A stretch of 64,000 nucleotides of DNA. It comes from SZUA-430 sp964638635 (GTDB lineage Bacteria > Pseudomonadota > Alphaproteobacteria > Micropepsales > Micropepsaceae). Below are positions 1 through 8,653 of this stretch, piece after piece. The notes beneath the pieces are model-generated. The model was not told the origin of the DNA. It saw nothing but the letters and a program-made list of their open reading frames with translations, and ran no database searches. Position 1 is the stretch's first letter, and each line of letters begins with the position of its first letter. A program made the translations under genes and the position numbers. The stretch spans positions 1 to 64,000 of the forward strand of contig CAZXAQ010000002.1 of assembly GCA_964638635.1 (NCBI GenBank). Direction: 5' to 3'.

Positions 1-2
1 TC

Positions 3-1115
3 TCCGACGACCAGAAGATGCTGAAGGATCAGGCGCGCAAGTTCCTGACCGAGAAGTGCCCAACGAAAGTCGTGCGCAAGATTCTTGAGAGCGACGAGCC
101 GTTCGACAAGGCGCTGTGGAAGCAGATTGCCGAGATGGGGTGGCTCGGGACCGCGATCCCGGAAGAATACGGCGGGCTTGGGCTCGGGCATCTTGAGCTT
201 TGCGTGATCGCGGAAGAGTTGGGCCGGGTGGTGGCGCCGGTGCCGTTTTCGTCGTCGGTTTATCTCGCGACGGAGGCGATCCTGCTCGCCGGGAGCGATG
301 CGCAGAAGAAGAAGTATCTGCCGAAGCTCGCGAGCGGCGAGTGGATCGGCACGTTCGCGGTGGCCGAAGGTCCGCAGCCGCCGAGCCCGAAGACTGTGAA
401 AGCGGCGCTGAAGGGCGGGAAGCTCGACGGCACGAAAGCGCCGGTGCCGGATGGCGACGTCGCGGACTTCGCGATCGTGCTGGCGCGCACCGGCGAAGGG
501 GCAGGCGAGCGTTCGCTGTCGCTCGCCATCGTCGATCTGAAGAGCGCCGGCGTTTCGCGCAGGGCGGTGAAGACGGTGGACCCGTCCCGCAGCCAAGCTG
601 AGTTGACGTTCAAGGGTGCGACGGCAGAGGCGCTTGGTCCGGCCGGCGAAGGTTGGGATTTGGCGAAGCGCGTGTTGGATCGTGCCGCAGTGTTAATGGC
701 GTTCGAGCAAGTTGGCGGCGCGGATGCGTGCCTTCTCATGGCGAAGGACTATGCGCTGAACCGCTATGCGTTCGGCCGAACGATCGCGTCGTTCCAGGCG
801 ATCAAGCACAAGCTTGCCGACATGTATGTGCTGAACGAGTTGGCGCGGTCGAATGCTTATTTCGGTGCGTGGGCGCTGTCGACGAACGCGGCGGACTTGC
901 CGGAGGCGGCGGCGGGCGCGCGGATCAGCGCGACGGATGCGTTCCATAACGCGTCGAAGGAGAACATTCAGACGCATGGCGGCATGGGCTTCACGTGGGA
1001 GCTCGATTGTCACCTTTATTACAGGCGTTCGAAGACGCTGAGCCTCGCGCTCGGCGCGTCACGGGTGTGGAAGGACCGATTGGTCACGCACCTTGAGAAG
1101 AAGAACGTCGCTTAA
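3..1115 (+). CDS. acyl-CoA dehydrogenase, 5' truncated by the window edge
   Basis: The reading frame is open from base 3, so the true start lies upstream; 370 residues are visible. The protein has the all-alpha N-terminal, beta middle and alpha C-terminal layout of FAD-dependent acyl-CoA dehydrogenases, which introduce an alpha-beta double bond into acyl-CoA thioesters. Family landmarks are PEEYGGLG near residue 50, YAFGRTIASFQAIKHKLADM and the C-terminal THGGMGFTWE. The typical N-terminal phrase SDDQKMLKDQARKFL shows that only a few codons are missing. It is followed after 29 bases by a second dehydrogenase. The pairing recalls the heterotetrameric enzymes of steroid side-chain catabolism (FadE28/FadE29 type), where two unlike subunits share one FAD site; that parallel is inference. 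Confidence 0.9.
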   Translation, partial: SDDQKMLKDQARKFLTEKCPTKVVRKILESDEPFDKALWKQIAEMGWLGTAIPEEYGGLGLGHLELCVIAEELGRVVAPVPFSSSVYLATEAILLAGSDAQKKKYLPKLASGEWIGTFAVAEGPQPPSPKTVKAALKGGKLDGTKAPVPDGDVADFAIVLARTGEGAGERSLSLAIVDLKSAGVSRRAVKTVDPSRSQAELTFKGATAEALGPAGEGWDLAKRVLDRAAVLMAFEQVGGADACLLMAKDYALNRYAFGRTIASFQAIKHKLADMYVLNELARSNAYFGAWALSTNAADLPEAAAGARISATDAFHNASKENIQTHGGMGFTWELDCHLYYRRSKTLSLALGASRVWKDRLVTHLEKKNVA

Positions 1116-1144
1116 TCAGCCATTCGAACGGAAAGAACGATCCC

Positions 1145-2389
1145 ATGGATTTTAACGATACACCGCAAGAAGCCGCCTTCCGCGCCGAAGTGCGCAGCTG
1201 GCTGGAAGCGAACGCGAAGCCGAAGTCGGCGATCGGGTTCTCGGCCGAGAACCCGCGGTTTCAGCGCAACGAACAAGAGGCGCTAAAGATTGCCAAGGCC
1301 TGGCAGGCGAAGAAGGCTGAGAAGGGCTACGCCCGCATCACCTGGCCGAAGGAGAACGGCGGCCTTGGCGGCACGCCGATGCAGCAGGTCGTCTATAATC
1401 AGGAAGAGGCGAAGTTCGATGTGCCGTCGGGCTTCTTCGAAATCGGCCTCGGCATGTGTATTCCGACGGTCACGCACTATGCGTCGAAGGACGTCGCGGC
1501 GCGCTATGTGAAGCCCGCGCTCTACGGCGAGGAGATTTGGTGTCAGCTGTTCTCGGAACCGTCGGCGGGCTCGGACGTTGCGGGTCTCAAAACCCGCGCG
1601 GAGAAGGACGGCAACGACTGGGTGATCAACGGCCAGAAGGTGTGGACGTCGGGGGCCCACTATTCCGACTATGGCATTCTGCTGACCCGCACCGACCCCA
1701 CTGTGCCGAAGCACAAGGGGCTCACGATGTTCTATCTCTCGATGAAGTCGCCGGGCGTGGAAGTGCGTCCGATCAAACAGATGTCGGGCGGGGCGAACTT
1801 CAACGAGGTGTTCTTCAACAATGTCCGCATTCCGGACAGCCAGCGCCTCGGCAATGTCGGCGATGGTTGGTCGGTGGCGCTGACGACGCTGATGCATGAG
1901 CGGCTTGCCGTCGGCGGCGGGCAGGGCGGCAGCGGGCCGGACATCAAAGAACTGATCGGGCTCGCGCGCGAGACGGAGCTTGAAGACGGGCCGGCGATCA
2001 AGAACGCGTCCGTGCGCGAGAAGATCGCGGAGTGGTACGTGCGCGGCCAAGGTCTGAAGTACACGACCTACCGCACGCTGACGGCGCTCAGCCAAGGCCG
2101 CGTGCCGGGGCCTGAGGCGTCGATCGCGAAGGTCGTCGTCGCGCCGAAGATGCAGGACCTGTCGTCGTTCGCGATGGACCTCGAAGACATGGGCGGCGTG
2201 ATGGTCGGCGAGGATTCGCCGCTCATGGGCGCGTTCCAGCAGTCGTTCATGTGGGCACCGGGTCTGCGCATCGCGGGCGGTACGGACGAGATTTTGAAGA
2301 ACATCATTGCGGAGCGTGTGCTCGGGCTGCCGGCGGATATCCGGGTGGATAAGGACATCCCCTACAACAAGCTGCCGACGGGTCGGTGA
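1145..2389 (+). CDS. acyl-CoA dehydrogenase
   Basis: A 414-residue acyl-CoA dehydrogenase. The family signature FSEPSAGSDVAGL is near residue 140, followed by WVINGQKVWTSGAHYSDYG, and the C-terminal RIAGGTDEILKNIIAERVLG matches the FAD-contacting end of the family. The start ATG follows a GAAAGAACGATCCC leader 29 bases after the preceding dehydrogenase, so the two are almost certainly co-transcribed. It probably oxidises an acyl-CoA intermediate and passes electrons to electron-transfer flavoprotein in the cytoplasm. This subunit carries the more complete signature of the pair. The substrate cannot be read from sequence; branched or cyclic acyl-CoA is likelier than a straight fatty acid given the monooxygenase and hydrolase downstream (inference). 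Confidence 0.93.
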   Translation: MDFNDTPQEAAFRAEVRSWLEANAKPKSAIGFSAENPRFQRNEQEALKIAKAWQAKKAEKGYARITWPKENGGLGGTPMQQVVYNQEEAKFDVPSGFFEIGLGMCIPTVTHYASKDVAARYVKPALYGEEIWCQLFSEPSAGSDVAGLKTRAEKDGNDWVINGQKVWTSGAHYSDYGILLTRTDPTVPKHKGLTMFYLSMKSPGVEVRPIKQMSGGANFNEVFFNNVRIPDSQRLGNVGDGWSVALTTLMHERLAVGGGQGGSGPDIKELIGLARETELEDGPAIKNASVREKIAEWYVRGQGLKYTTYRTLTALSQGRVPGPEASIAKVVVAPKMQDLSSFAMDLEDMGGVMVGEDSPLMGAFQQSFMWAPGLRIAGGTDEILKNIIAERVLGLPADIRVDKDIPYNKLPTGR

Positions 2390-2432
2390 GCCGCCTGCAA
2401 TGACGCCCTAAACTGATAGCGGAGGTACGGCC

Positions 2433-3695
2433 GTGAAGTTCACGTGGTTCAACTTGATGCCGTGGCCGTATCTCCCCGACGACTTTCGCGAGAAGCATCG
2501 TTCGGTTTGGGTCGACATCGACTCGCGGCTCTTCGACGCCGAGAAGAGCCATGAGGTCTACAACACCTACATGGACCTGCTCGAGTACGCCGGCACGCTC
2601 GGCTTCGACGGGATCGGCGTCAACGAGCATCATCAGAACGGCTATGGGTTGATGCCCTCGCCGAACATCATTGCGGCGGGGCTGGCGCGGCGCACCAAGG
2701 ATGTGGCGCTGGTCGTGCTCGGGAATTCGATCGCGCTCTACAATCCGCCGGTCCGTGTCGCGGAGGAGTTCGCGATGCTCGACTGCATCTCCGGCGGGCG
2801 GCTGGTCGCGGGCTTTCCGGTCGGCACGTCGATGGACACGAACTACTGCTACGGACAAGTGCCGGCGCTGACGCGCGAGAAATACCAGGAGGCGCACGAC
2901 CTCATCATCAAGGCTTGGCGCGAGCCCGATCCGTTTGCGTGGAACGGCCGCTACAGCAAGCTGCGCCACGTCAACATTTGGCCGCGGCCGGTGCAGAAGC
3001 CGAACCCGCCGATTCACATTCCGGGCGGCGGGTCGGTCGAGACCTATGACTTCTGCATCGACAATACCTACTCGTATTCCTACCTCAGCTTCTCCGGCTA
3101 TATCCGCGGCAAGGCTTTGCTGCAGGGATATTGGGATCGGGTGGCGCAGCGAAACGCGCCAGATACGTCGCCCTATCGCGCGGGGTTTGCGCAAACGATT
3201 TGCGTCGCCGACACCGACGAAGAGGCCGAGCGGCTTTACGCGAAGCATGTGAGCTACTTCTACAATCGTTGCCTGCACGTCTATGGCGGGTTTGCGGATG
3301 CGCCGGGCTATCGCACGATCAAGACGATCCAGACCGGCGCGCTGTCGCAGTATGCGCCGCCGATCGACGGCTACGCGCACCTTACCTGGAAAGATCTGAT
3401 CGACGGCGGGCACGTCATTGCGGGAAGCCCCGAGACCGTGCGGCAGCGGATGGAGGACATGATCAAGGGTCTGCGCGTGGGCAACATCTATTGCCTCATG
3501 CATATCGGCGACATGCCGCGCGAGAAGGCGATGTATTCGACGAAGCTGTTCGCCGAGAAGGTGATGCCGAAGCTTCGGAACGTGTTTCCCGAGTGCGAAG
3601 GCGACGATCGCTTCTGGTGCAACCCGATGAAGGGGCAGGTGGCCGCGGGGCGCCTGCCCGCCGAAGCGGACGCTCTGCGTCTGGCGCGCGCGTGA
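2433..3695 (+). CDS. LLM class flavin-dependent oxidoreductase (luciferase-like monooxygenase)
   Basis: A 420-residue bacterial-luciferase-like protein with a TIM-barrel fold expected to use reduced FMN. Supporting stretches are GFDGIGVNEHHQNGYG, the SPNIIAAGLARRT segment, LGNSIALYNPPVRVAEEFAMLD and SGGRLVAGFPVG, all typical of the family. The GTG start is chosen because GGAGG lies at 2421-2425, 7 bases upstream; no ATG fits as well. It is the third gene of the operon, 43 bases after the second acyl-CoA dehydrogenase. Members oxygenate, hydroxylate or perform Baeyer-Villiger reactions on varied organic substrates; the substrate here is unknown. Two-component enzymes of this class need a flavin reductase, which is not in the visible part of the operon. 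Confidence 0.88.
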   Translation: MKFTWFNLMPWPYLPDDFREKHRSVWVDIDSRLFDAEKSHEVYNTYMDLLEYAGTLGFDGIGVNEHHQNGYGLMPSPNIIAAGLARRTKDVALVVLGNSIALYNPPVRVAEEFAMLDCISGGRLVAGFPVGTSMDTNYCYGQVPALTREKYQEAHDLIIKAWREPDPFAWNGRYSKLRHVNIWPRPVQKPNPPIHIPGGGSVETYDFCIDNTYSYSYLSFSGYIRGKALLQGYWDRVAQRNAPDTSPYRAGFAQTICVADTDEEAERLYAKHVSYFYNRCLHVYGGFADAPGYRTIKTIQTGALSQYAPPIDGYAHLTWKDLIDGGHVIAGSPETVRQRMEDMIKGLRVGNIYCLMHIGDMPREKAMYSTKLFAEKVMPKLRNVFPECEGDDRFWCNPMKGQVAAGRLPAEADALRLARA

Positions 3696-3706
3696 GGGAG
3701 GCGATC

Positions 3707-4483
3707 ATGCAGCTCAAGACCGTTCAGACCCATCGCGTTCCGGTTCGCTACTACGAAGGCGGTAGCGGCGCGCCGCTTGTGTTCCTGCATGGCGCGGGTG
3801 GCATCTTGCCGGGCGAGCCGTTCCTCGAGAAGTTGGCCGCCACCTATCACGTCTATGCGCCGCTGGTGCCCGGCTATGGCGACAGCCAAGAGTGCCCGGC
3901 GCTCCGCGACATGCTGGATTTCACGCTGCATACGCTCGACGTTGTCGAGGCGCTGGGGGTGAAGAACCCTGTCCTCACCGGTCATTCGATGGGCGGCATG
4001 ATCGCCGCCGAGATGGCGGCGCTGGCGCCGAACGATTTTTTGCGGCTGGCGTTGATCGCGCCCGCAGGCTTGTGGCTCGAAGCGCATCCGATCGCCGATC
4101 TCTTCGCGATGCTGCCCTACGAGTTGCCGCCGTATCTGTTTCACGACGTCGAGATGGGCACGAAGCTGATGACGGCGGGCGTGGCGCTCAACGATCCCGA
4201 GTGGCTGAAGGGATTTCTCGTCACCAACGCGCGGCAGATGGGAACGGCGGGGAAGCTGTTGTTCCCGATTCCGGAGCGTGGGCTTAGCGAACGGCTTTAC
4301 CGGATCAAGGCGAAGACGTTGTTGATCTGGGGCGCGAGCGACAGGTTGATCCCGCCGGTCTACGGCGAGGCGTTCAAGAAGGGGATCAAGGGTGCCACGC
4401 TGACGATTATCCCGAAGGCGGGGCACCTCATCACGTTGGAGCAGCCGGACGAACTTGCCGGCGCCTTGGCGGCATTCGGCTGA
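3707..4483 (+). CDS. alpha/beta fold hydrolase
   Basis: A 258-residue alpha/beta hydrolase. The oxyanion-hole region is VFLHGAGG near residue 27, the nucleophile elbow is GHSMGG near residue 90, the acid is in LLIWGASDRLIP and the catalytic histidine in PKAGHLITLEQPDEL. The ATG at 3707 is preceded by AGGGAGG and lies 11 bases after the LLM gene, so it closes the same operon. It resembles C-C bond hydrolases and esterases of aromatic or cyclic-compound catabolism such as the MhpC and Baeyer-Villiger product esterase groups. In this context a ring-opening or ester-cleaving step after the flavin monooxygenase is a reasonable inference. Confidence 0.88.
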   Translation: MQLKTVQTHRVPVRYYEGGSGAPLVFLHGAGGILPGEPFLEKLAATYHVYAPLVPGYGDSQECPALRDMLDFTLHTLDVVEALGVKNPVLTGHSMGGMIAAEMAALAPNDFLRLALIAPAGLWLEAHPIADLFAMLPYELPPYLFHDVEMGTKLMTAGVALNDPEWLKGFLVTNARQMGTAGKLLFPIPERGLSERLYRIKAKTLLIWGASDRLIPPVYGEAFKKGIKGATLTIIPKAGHLITLEQPDELAGALAAFG

Positions 4484-4485
4484 GG

Positions 4486-4731
4486 TTAGTCCCGCTCGGT
4501 GATCAGCTTCATCAGATCGCGGTTGATGAAGGTGAGCGCGCCCGCGCTTGTGCGCATCGGCAGAAACTGACGACTATTGTCGTTCAAGAGGTCTTGCAAG
4601 CGTTGGCCGGACTTGAAGACGTAGAGTTCGCCGCTCAAAACGGTGCCGTCCGTGAGTTGGACCACGGCCGGCACGGCCTCTTTCGTCGCGCGCGTGCTGC
4701 TCAGCGTCGTTCCCGCATTGTAGCTCTTCAT
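4486..4731 (-). CDS. small hypothetical protein (possible DUF6812-like)
   Basis: An 81-residue protein of unknown function. The core reads VVQLTDGTVLSGELYV, then LQDLLND, LPMRTSAGALTFIN and a C-terminal MKLI. This layout, a short beta-rich module that starts with a modified-base or small-molecule style strand pair, resembles small uncharacterised domains annotated as DUF6812, but I cannot confirm membership. The ATG at 4731 is preceded on the minus strand by GGGGGA; a GTG 30 bases further upstream (4761) would add ten residues. It converges with the alpha/beta hydrolase, leaving 2 bases between the stops. Confidence 0.6.
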   Translation of the reverse strand: MKSYNAGTTLSSTRATKEAVPAVVQLTDGTVLSGELYVFKSGQRLQDLLNDNSRQFLPMRTSAGALTFINRDLMKLITERD

Positions 4732-4806
4732 GGCGTCCCCCAATGTCCCCTGGTTCGGCACAGGGCATTGTGAACGTCTGCGGTTAAGATTTCCTGAGCG
4801 CGCAGT

Positions 4807-5403
4807 CTACTTCGCGGAAAGCCAGCCTTTGCGGCTGCCGTCGAGGTCGATCGTGAACGTGTTGTTGCTCAGGTTACAGTCGCCGAAGCGCGTGTTCGCG
4901 ATCTGGGCGTCCAGCTTCTTATATTGGATCGAAAGCGTGTAAGTGCGGTGGAACTTGCCCTTCTCAACGTCGGCGGCCGGTGCCGCGAATTCGAAACGGA
5001 CGGCGACACCGCTGTGCGCGGCGATGCGGTCGAACGGTACGCTGGCGACGACGCGGCCCTTCTTGCCGGCGGCGAGGTCGTCTTCGGTGACCACGACGGA
5101 CTGCTCGCCCGGCTTGCCCATGAACGCTTGGTCGCCGATGTTGCGCGCGCGCATGACGAACGGCCAATGGAAGATGCCGTCGCTCGAAACCCAGGCGCTC
5201 AGCCGTTGCACGCGGGTGGCGCCTGCGGGCGGGCGTTGGGCGATGTCGACCTCAAGGAAGCGATCGGCGGCCGGGTCTGCGCATGAGGGCACGAGCGGCT
5301 CCAGTTGCGGCAGGATGACGTGAGCCGGGATCTTTATTTCGGCCGCGTGTGCGGCCGTGCAAGCCAGTGCGACTGCGGTTCCCAATACCAACGCGTACTT
5401 CAT
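4807..5403 (-). CDS. hypothetical exported protein
   Basis: A 198-residue protein with a clear signal peptide: MKYALVLGTAVALACTAAHA ends at a likely AHA/A cleavage site near residue 20. The mature part is beta-rich with two cysteines, one near the start (VPSCADP) and one near the end (FGDCNLSNN), which could form a disulfide in the periplasm. I do not recognise the family. Its ATG overlaps the stop codon of the upstream pyroglutamyl-peptidase gene as ATGA, so the two are translationally coupled. No function is proposed. Confidence 0.75.
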   Translation of the reverse strand: MKYALVLGTAVALACTAAHAAEIKIPAHVILPQLEPLVPSCADPAADRFLEVDIAQRPPAGATRVQRLSAWVSSDGIFHWPFVMRARNIGDQAFMGKPGEQSVVVTEDDLAAGKKGRVVASVPFDRIAAHSGVAVRFEFAAPAADVEKGKFHRTYTLSIQYKKLDAQIANTRFGDCNLSNNTFTIDLDGSRKGWLSAK

Positions 5404-6059
5404 GCGATTACCCTCGACTTTTGTTGCAGCACGCCGACGCAAGTTTCGACGGTGATTTTCACGGCGGCAATCAACTGCGCCTCCGTCAATGTGGAGGCGT
5501 GTGGCACAGAGTGCCCCTCGGCCGCAAGCCGCGCCACCTGCGTATCCAGATAGGGGACATGGATGAATCCGGCGATTTTGGGGCCACCTTCGCGGGCGGC
5601 CATCATCAGACGATAGAATGTGAGGTTGCAGAGATAGTCGCCGGCACTGTTGGAGGGACTGACCGGTATCTTGGCGGCACGCAGCGCAGTTTCGATTTGC
5701 GCGAGTGGCAGACCGGTCGGGTGTTGCGCGGGGCCGCTTTCGACGACGCAAGCGTCGGCGGCGCACGCGCCGGTGTGATCGGGCCGGTCGGTCGCGACGA
5801 CATTGTGCGCGGTTGATTCCAGGATCACGCCGGTCGCCTTGGCGCTGAGGCCGAAGGCGATCGCGATGTCGGGGCGTACCTCGGCGAGCAGCGGTTCCAT
5901 CTCGCGCTCCCAAAGGTCGAAGCGGACGGGCAGGGTGCGGGCAAGAAGTTGCGCGCCTTGCGGCTGCCATTTCTGACGCTGCAATTCCTCGATGGCCCAA
6001 GCGGTCGGGTTCACTGGCGCGCCGGGGAAGACGGAGAAGCCTGTAATCAGCACGCGCAT
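5400..6059 (-). CDS. pcp: pyroglutamyl-peptidase I
   Basis: A 219-residue cysteine peptidase of family C15 that removes N-terminal pyroglutamate from peptides in the cytoplasm. The N-terminus MRVLITGFSVFPG matches the family. The catalytic triad is visible as Glu in GVILESTAHN, Cys in SNSAGDYLCN and His in GFIHVPYL. The start is set at the ATG at 6059, directly before the conserved first strand; a longer frame adds seven unrelated residues. The stop overlaps the next gene by four bases. The protein is of normal family length with all key residues present. Confidence 0.9.
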   Translation of the reverse strand: MRVLITGFSVFPGAPVNPTAWAIEELQRQKWQPQGAQLLARTLPVRFDLWEREMEPLLAEVRPDIAIAFGLSAKATGVILESTAHNVVATDRPDHTGACAADACVVESGPAQHPTGLPLAQIETALRAAKIPVSPSNSAGDYLCNLTFYRLMMAAREGGPKIAGFIHVPYLDTQVARLAAEGHSVPHASTLTEAQLIAAVKITVETCVGVLQQKSRVIA

Positions 6060-6126
6060 ACTGTGTTGGTCTCGTGTCACGACTTCATGAAACCACGAAA
6101 TTCCGAGGGGGCAAAGTCAACCTCTC

Positions 6127-6465
6127 TCAACCACGTTTGCGCGCGGGTTTTTTCGCCGCAGTTACGTTGGCCCAAGCCGTACGCAGCGCGCTTTCGGCTG
6201 CCGCGCGGTCCGCGTGCTCAAAATGCAGCCAGGTCGCGCCCTTGTCGCCCCAGGCGTTCGGGATGCGCTGGAACATCTCGGGTTCGGCCGACGTGAGCAT
6301 TTCTTGTTGCTCCGGCGTCAGCTTGACCATGGCGCGTCCTTCGCTTTCGGACAGCGTCGCGAAAATCTTGCCGCCGGCGCGAAACGACGCGCGATCGAAA
6401 TGCGGCGCTTCACTGGCGCCGCTTTGTGCGAGCGCCAGTTTGCGGAACGCGGCTGCGGTGATCAT
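6127..6465 (-). CDS. MmcQ/YjbR family DNA-binding-like protein
   Basis: A 112-residue protein of the YjbR/MmcQ fold. It begins with MITAAAFRKLAL and carries FRAGGKIFATLSE, the KLTPEQQEML helix and the closing WLHFEHADRAAAESALRTAW, which together match the family. The basic tail AAKKPARKRG could contact nucleic acid. Family members have a double-wing-like fold and no firmly established biochemical role. The ATG at 6465 lies 8 bases after the stop of the upstream metallo-hydrolase on the same strand, so co-transcription is likely. Confidence 0.82.
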   Translation of the reverse strand: MITAAAFRKLALAQSGASEAPHFDRASFRAGGKIFATLSESEGRAMVKLTPEQQEMLTSAEPEMFQRIPNAWGDKGATWLHFEHADRAAAESALRTAWANVTAAKKPARKRG

Positions 6466-6473
6466 AGCACCTG

Positions 6474-8492
6474 TTAGGGCGTTACGACGTTGAAGTTCGG
6501 CTGGGTCGGATCGATCAAGGCGACCAGTTCGCCGTAGAGGCCGCTGTTGCCGGTGACTTTGATCGCGCCCGTCGCGGTCTTGACCGTCAGCGGAACGCCG
6601 CCGAGCAGCGTTTCGAGCATGTCGGAGCGCTTCATTGTGGCGGTCGCGTCGGCCTTGTCGTCCTTGATCCCTTCTTCGTGGATCATCACGCCGTTCTCGA
6701 CGGTGATCAGGTGCGTCTCGTTCACGTCGCTGAGCACAAGGTTGATCTTGAAGGCTTTGCCTTGGGCACGATCGGCGTTGAAGCGCACCGCCGCGAGGTC
6801 GAGCATCATCGATGTCGGTGTTGCGCGGATCAGCGCCAGGCTGATGCGCTGCAGGCCGGCGTCGACGACGCCGTGCCGCAACTCTTGCGCGCCCGTCAGG
6901 TAGATGTTGCGCCAGGTGCCCGCTTCGGCCCGATAGCCGAGCTGCGTGTAGACGTCGGCTAACATATCCTTCGCCTTCGTGTTGTTCGCGTCGGCGAAAA
7001 CGACATGGTTGAGCAGCATCGCGGCCCATCTGTACTCGCCGGCCTTGGCGGCCGTGTCGGCCTTTGCGATGACGGCGTCCGCACCGCCCATCGCTTCGAC
7101 GTAATGTGTACCGGCGGCGACGGGCGGCAGCGCGTTCAGCGAGGCCGGATTTGCGTCGTACCAACCGATGTAGCGCTGATAGACGGCCTTCGAGTTGTGG
7201 CTCATCGTGCCGTAATAGCCGCGATTGTACCACTCACGCGCCAGCACGTCGGGCAGCTGCAGCTGCTCGGCGATCTCGGTCGCGGTCAGCCCGTTGTTCA
7301 TCAACCGCACCGTCTGATCGTGGAGGTATTTGTAGGCGTCGCGGTGCTTGGTCAGGAAGTCCTTGATCACCGCCGTCCCAAAGCGGGGGATGCCGTGCGC
7401 TGCGAACATGACGTCGCTCTGGTCGGCGTAGAGCCGGATCGACTGTGTGAGGTAGTCCGACCAGTCTTTCGCGTTGCGCACCAAGGCGCCCCGGGCCGGC
7501 AGGAGGTTATGCATCGTTGCATTGGCGTTTTCCGCCATGAAGAGCGCGCGCATGTCCGGCAGGAACATGTTCATTTCGGCCGGCGCTTCGGTTCCGGGCG
7601 TCACCTGGAAGACGAGCTTGACGCCGTCGATGGTCATCTCGGTTCCGGTCTTGGATATGATGTCCGTCGGCGCGATGAGCGAGATTGAGCCGGTCGAGAG
7701 CCCGGGCCCAAGGCCCGACGTCATCTCGCCTTCGATGCCACGGGGCAACGTGACGCCGAATTGGAAGCGCGCCCGGCGCGTCATCGCGGGACCGGCGATG
7801 ACGTTTTCGGAGATAGCATGCTCCATGAAGCCGTCGGGCGCGATGATCTTCACGCGGCCTGCCTTGACGTCAGCTTCGGTGACAATGCCGGCAACGCCAC
7901 CGAAGTGGTCGCCGTGGCTGTGAGAATAGATAACCGCCAGGATGGGCTTGTCGCCGACGTGCTTCTTGACGAGGTCGAGGGCCGCTTTCGCGACTTCGAC
8001 GGTGGTGAGCGGATCGACGGCGATGTAGCCTTTGTCCGTCTCGATGAAGGATACCGTCGATACGTCGAAGCCGCGCACTTGGTAGATGCGATCCGAGACT
8101 TTGTAGAGGCCGTGCTTCGTAACCAGTTGCGCTTGCCGCCAGAGGCTCGGGTTCGCGCTTTCCGGCGCTTCGCCTTTCAAGAAATCGTAGGACGAAAGAT
8201 CGAATACGATCTTGCCGCTCTCGTCCTTGATCTTCGGGTCTTCGCGGGTCGCGATGAAGCCGCGGGCGGCGAAGTCGAAGTCCTGCTTGTTCGCGAAGGG
8301 GAGTTCCTTCAGAAGCTTGTCGCGCGCTTCTTTGGTGGATGTGGTCGCTTCGGCGACGACGTCTTTGGGGATGCTGGGGGCGGGCGCACCGAGAATCATC
8401 GGCAACACGCCACGGAACATGTAAGCGAAGCCGATCAAGACAAGCGCCGTAACGCCAACACCGATGGCCAAGCCGCGGAAGAAAGAGCCCAT
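6474..8492 (-). CDS. MBL-fold alkyl sulfatase (SdsA1/BDS1-like)
   Basis: A 672-residue metallo-beta-lactamase-fold hydrolase. An N-terminal membrane anchor or signal (MGSFFRGLAIGVGVTALVLI) implies export. The zinc motif is IYSHSHGDHFGGVAGI near residue 190. Downstream come an alkyl-sulfatase dimerisation region (LYADQSDVMFAAHGIPRFG to YNRGYYGTMSHNSKAVYQRY) and a C-terminal SCP2-like domain (INLVLSDVNETHLITVENGV). The length and domain order match secondary and primary alkyl sulfatases such as SdsA1, which release sulfate from alkyl sulfate esters like SDS. Substrate range is not predictable; some homologues act on other esters. Confidence 0.9.
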   Translation of the reverse strand: MGSFFRGLAIGVGVTALVLIGFAYMFRGVLPMILGAPAPSIPKDVVAEATTSTKEARDKLLKELPFANKQDFDFAARGFIATREDPKIKDESGKIVFDLSSYDFLKGEAPESANPSLWRQAQLVTKHGLYKVSDRIYQVRGFDVSTVSFIETDKGYIAVDPLTTVEVAKAALDLVKKHVGDKPILAVIYSHSHGDHFGGVAGIVTEADVKAGRVKIIAPDGFMEHAISENVIAGPAMTRRARFQFGVTLPRGIEGEMTSGLGPGLSTGSISLIAPTDIISKTGTEMTIDGVKLVFQVTPGTEAPAEMNMFLPDMRALFMAENANATMHNLLPARGALVRNAKDWSDYLTQSIRLYADQSDVMFAAHGIPRFGTAVIKDFLTKHRDAYKYLHDQTVRLMNNGLTATEIAEQLQLPDVLAREWYNRGYYGTMSHNSKAVYQRYIGWYDANPASLNALPPVAAGTHYVEAMGGADAVIAKADTAAKAGEYRWAAMLLNHVVFADANNTKAKDMLADVYTQLGYRAEAGTWRNIYLTGAQELRHGVVDAGLQRISLALIRATPTSMMLDLAAVRFNADRAQGKAFKINLVLSDVNETHLITVENGVMIHEEGIKDDKADATATMKRSDMLETLLGGVPLTVKTATGAIKVTGNSGLYGELVALIDPTQPNFNVVTP

Positions 8493-8653
8493 ATCGCGTC
8501 CCCTTGGAGGAATTGTGGGGTGAGGTTAGCGGACCGTTACGTCCAGGGGAAATCCTATGACCTGCGACGCTACGGCGCCGAAAGGATTTTGGGTCACAAT
8601 TGTCTGGGGCCGGTGGGGTCGCCTAGGTTGCGGCAGAGTTCTCAGGGTGAATC

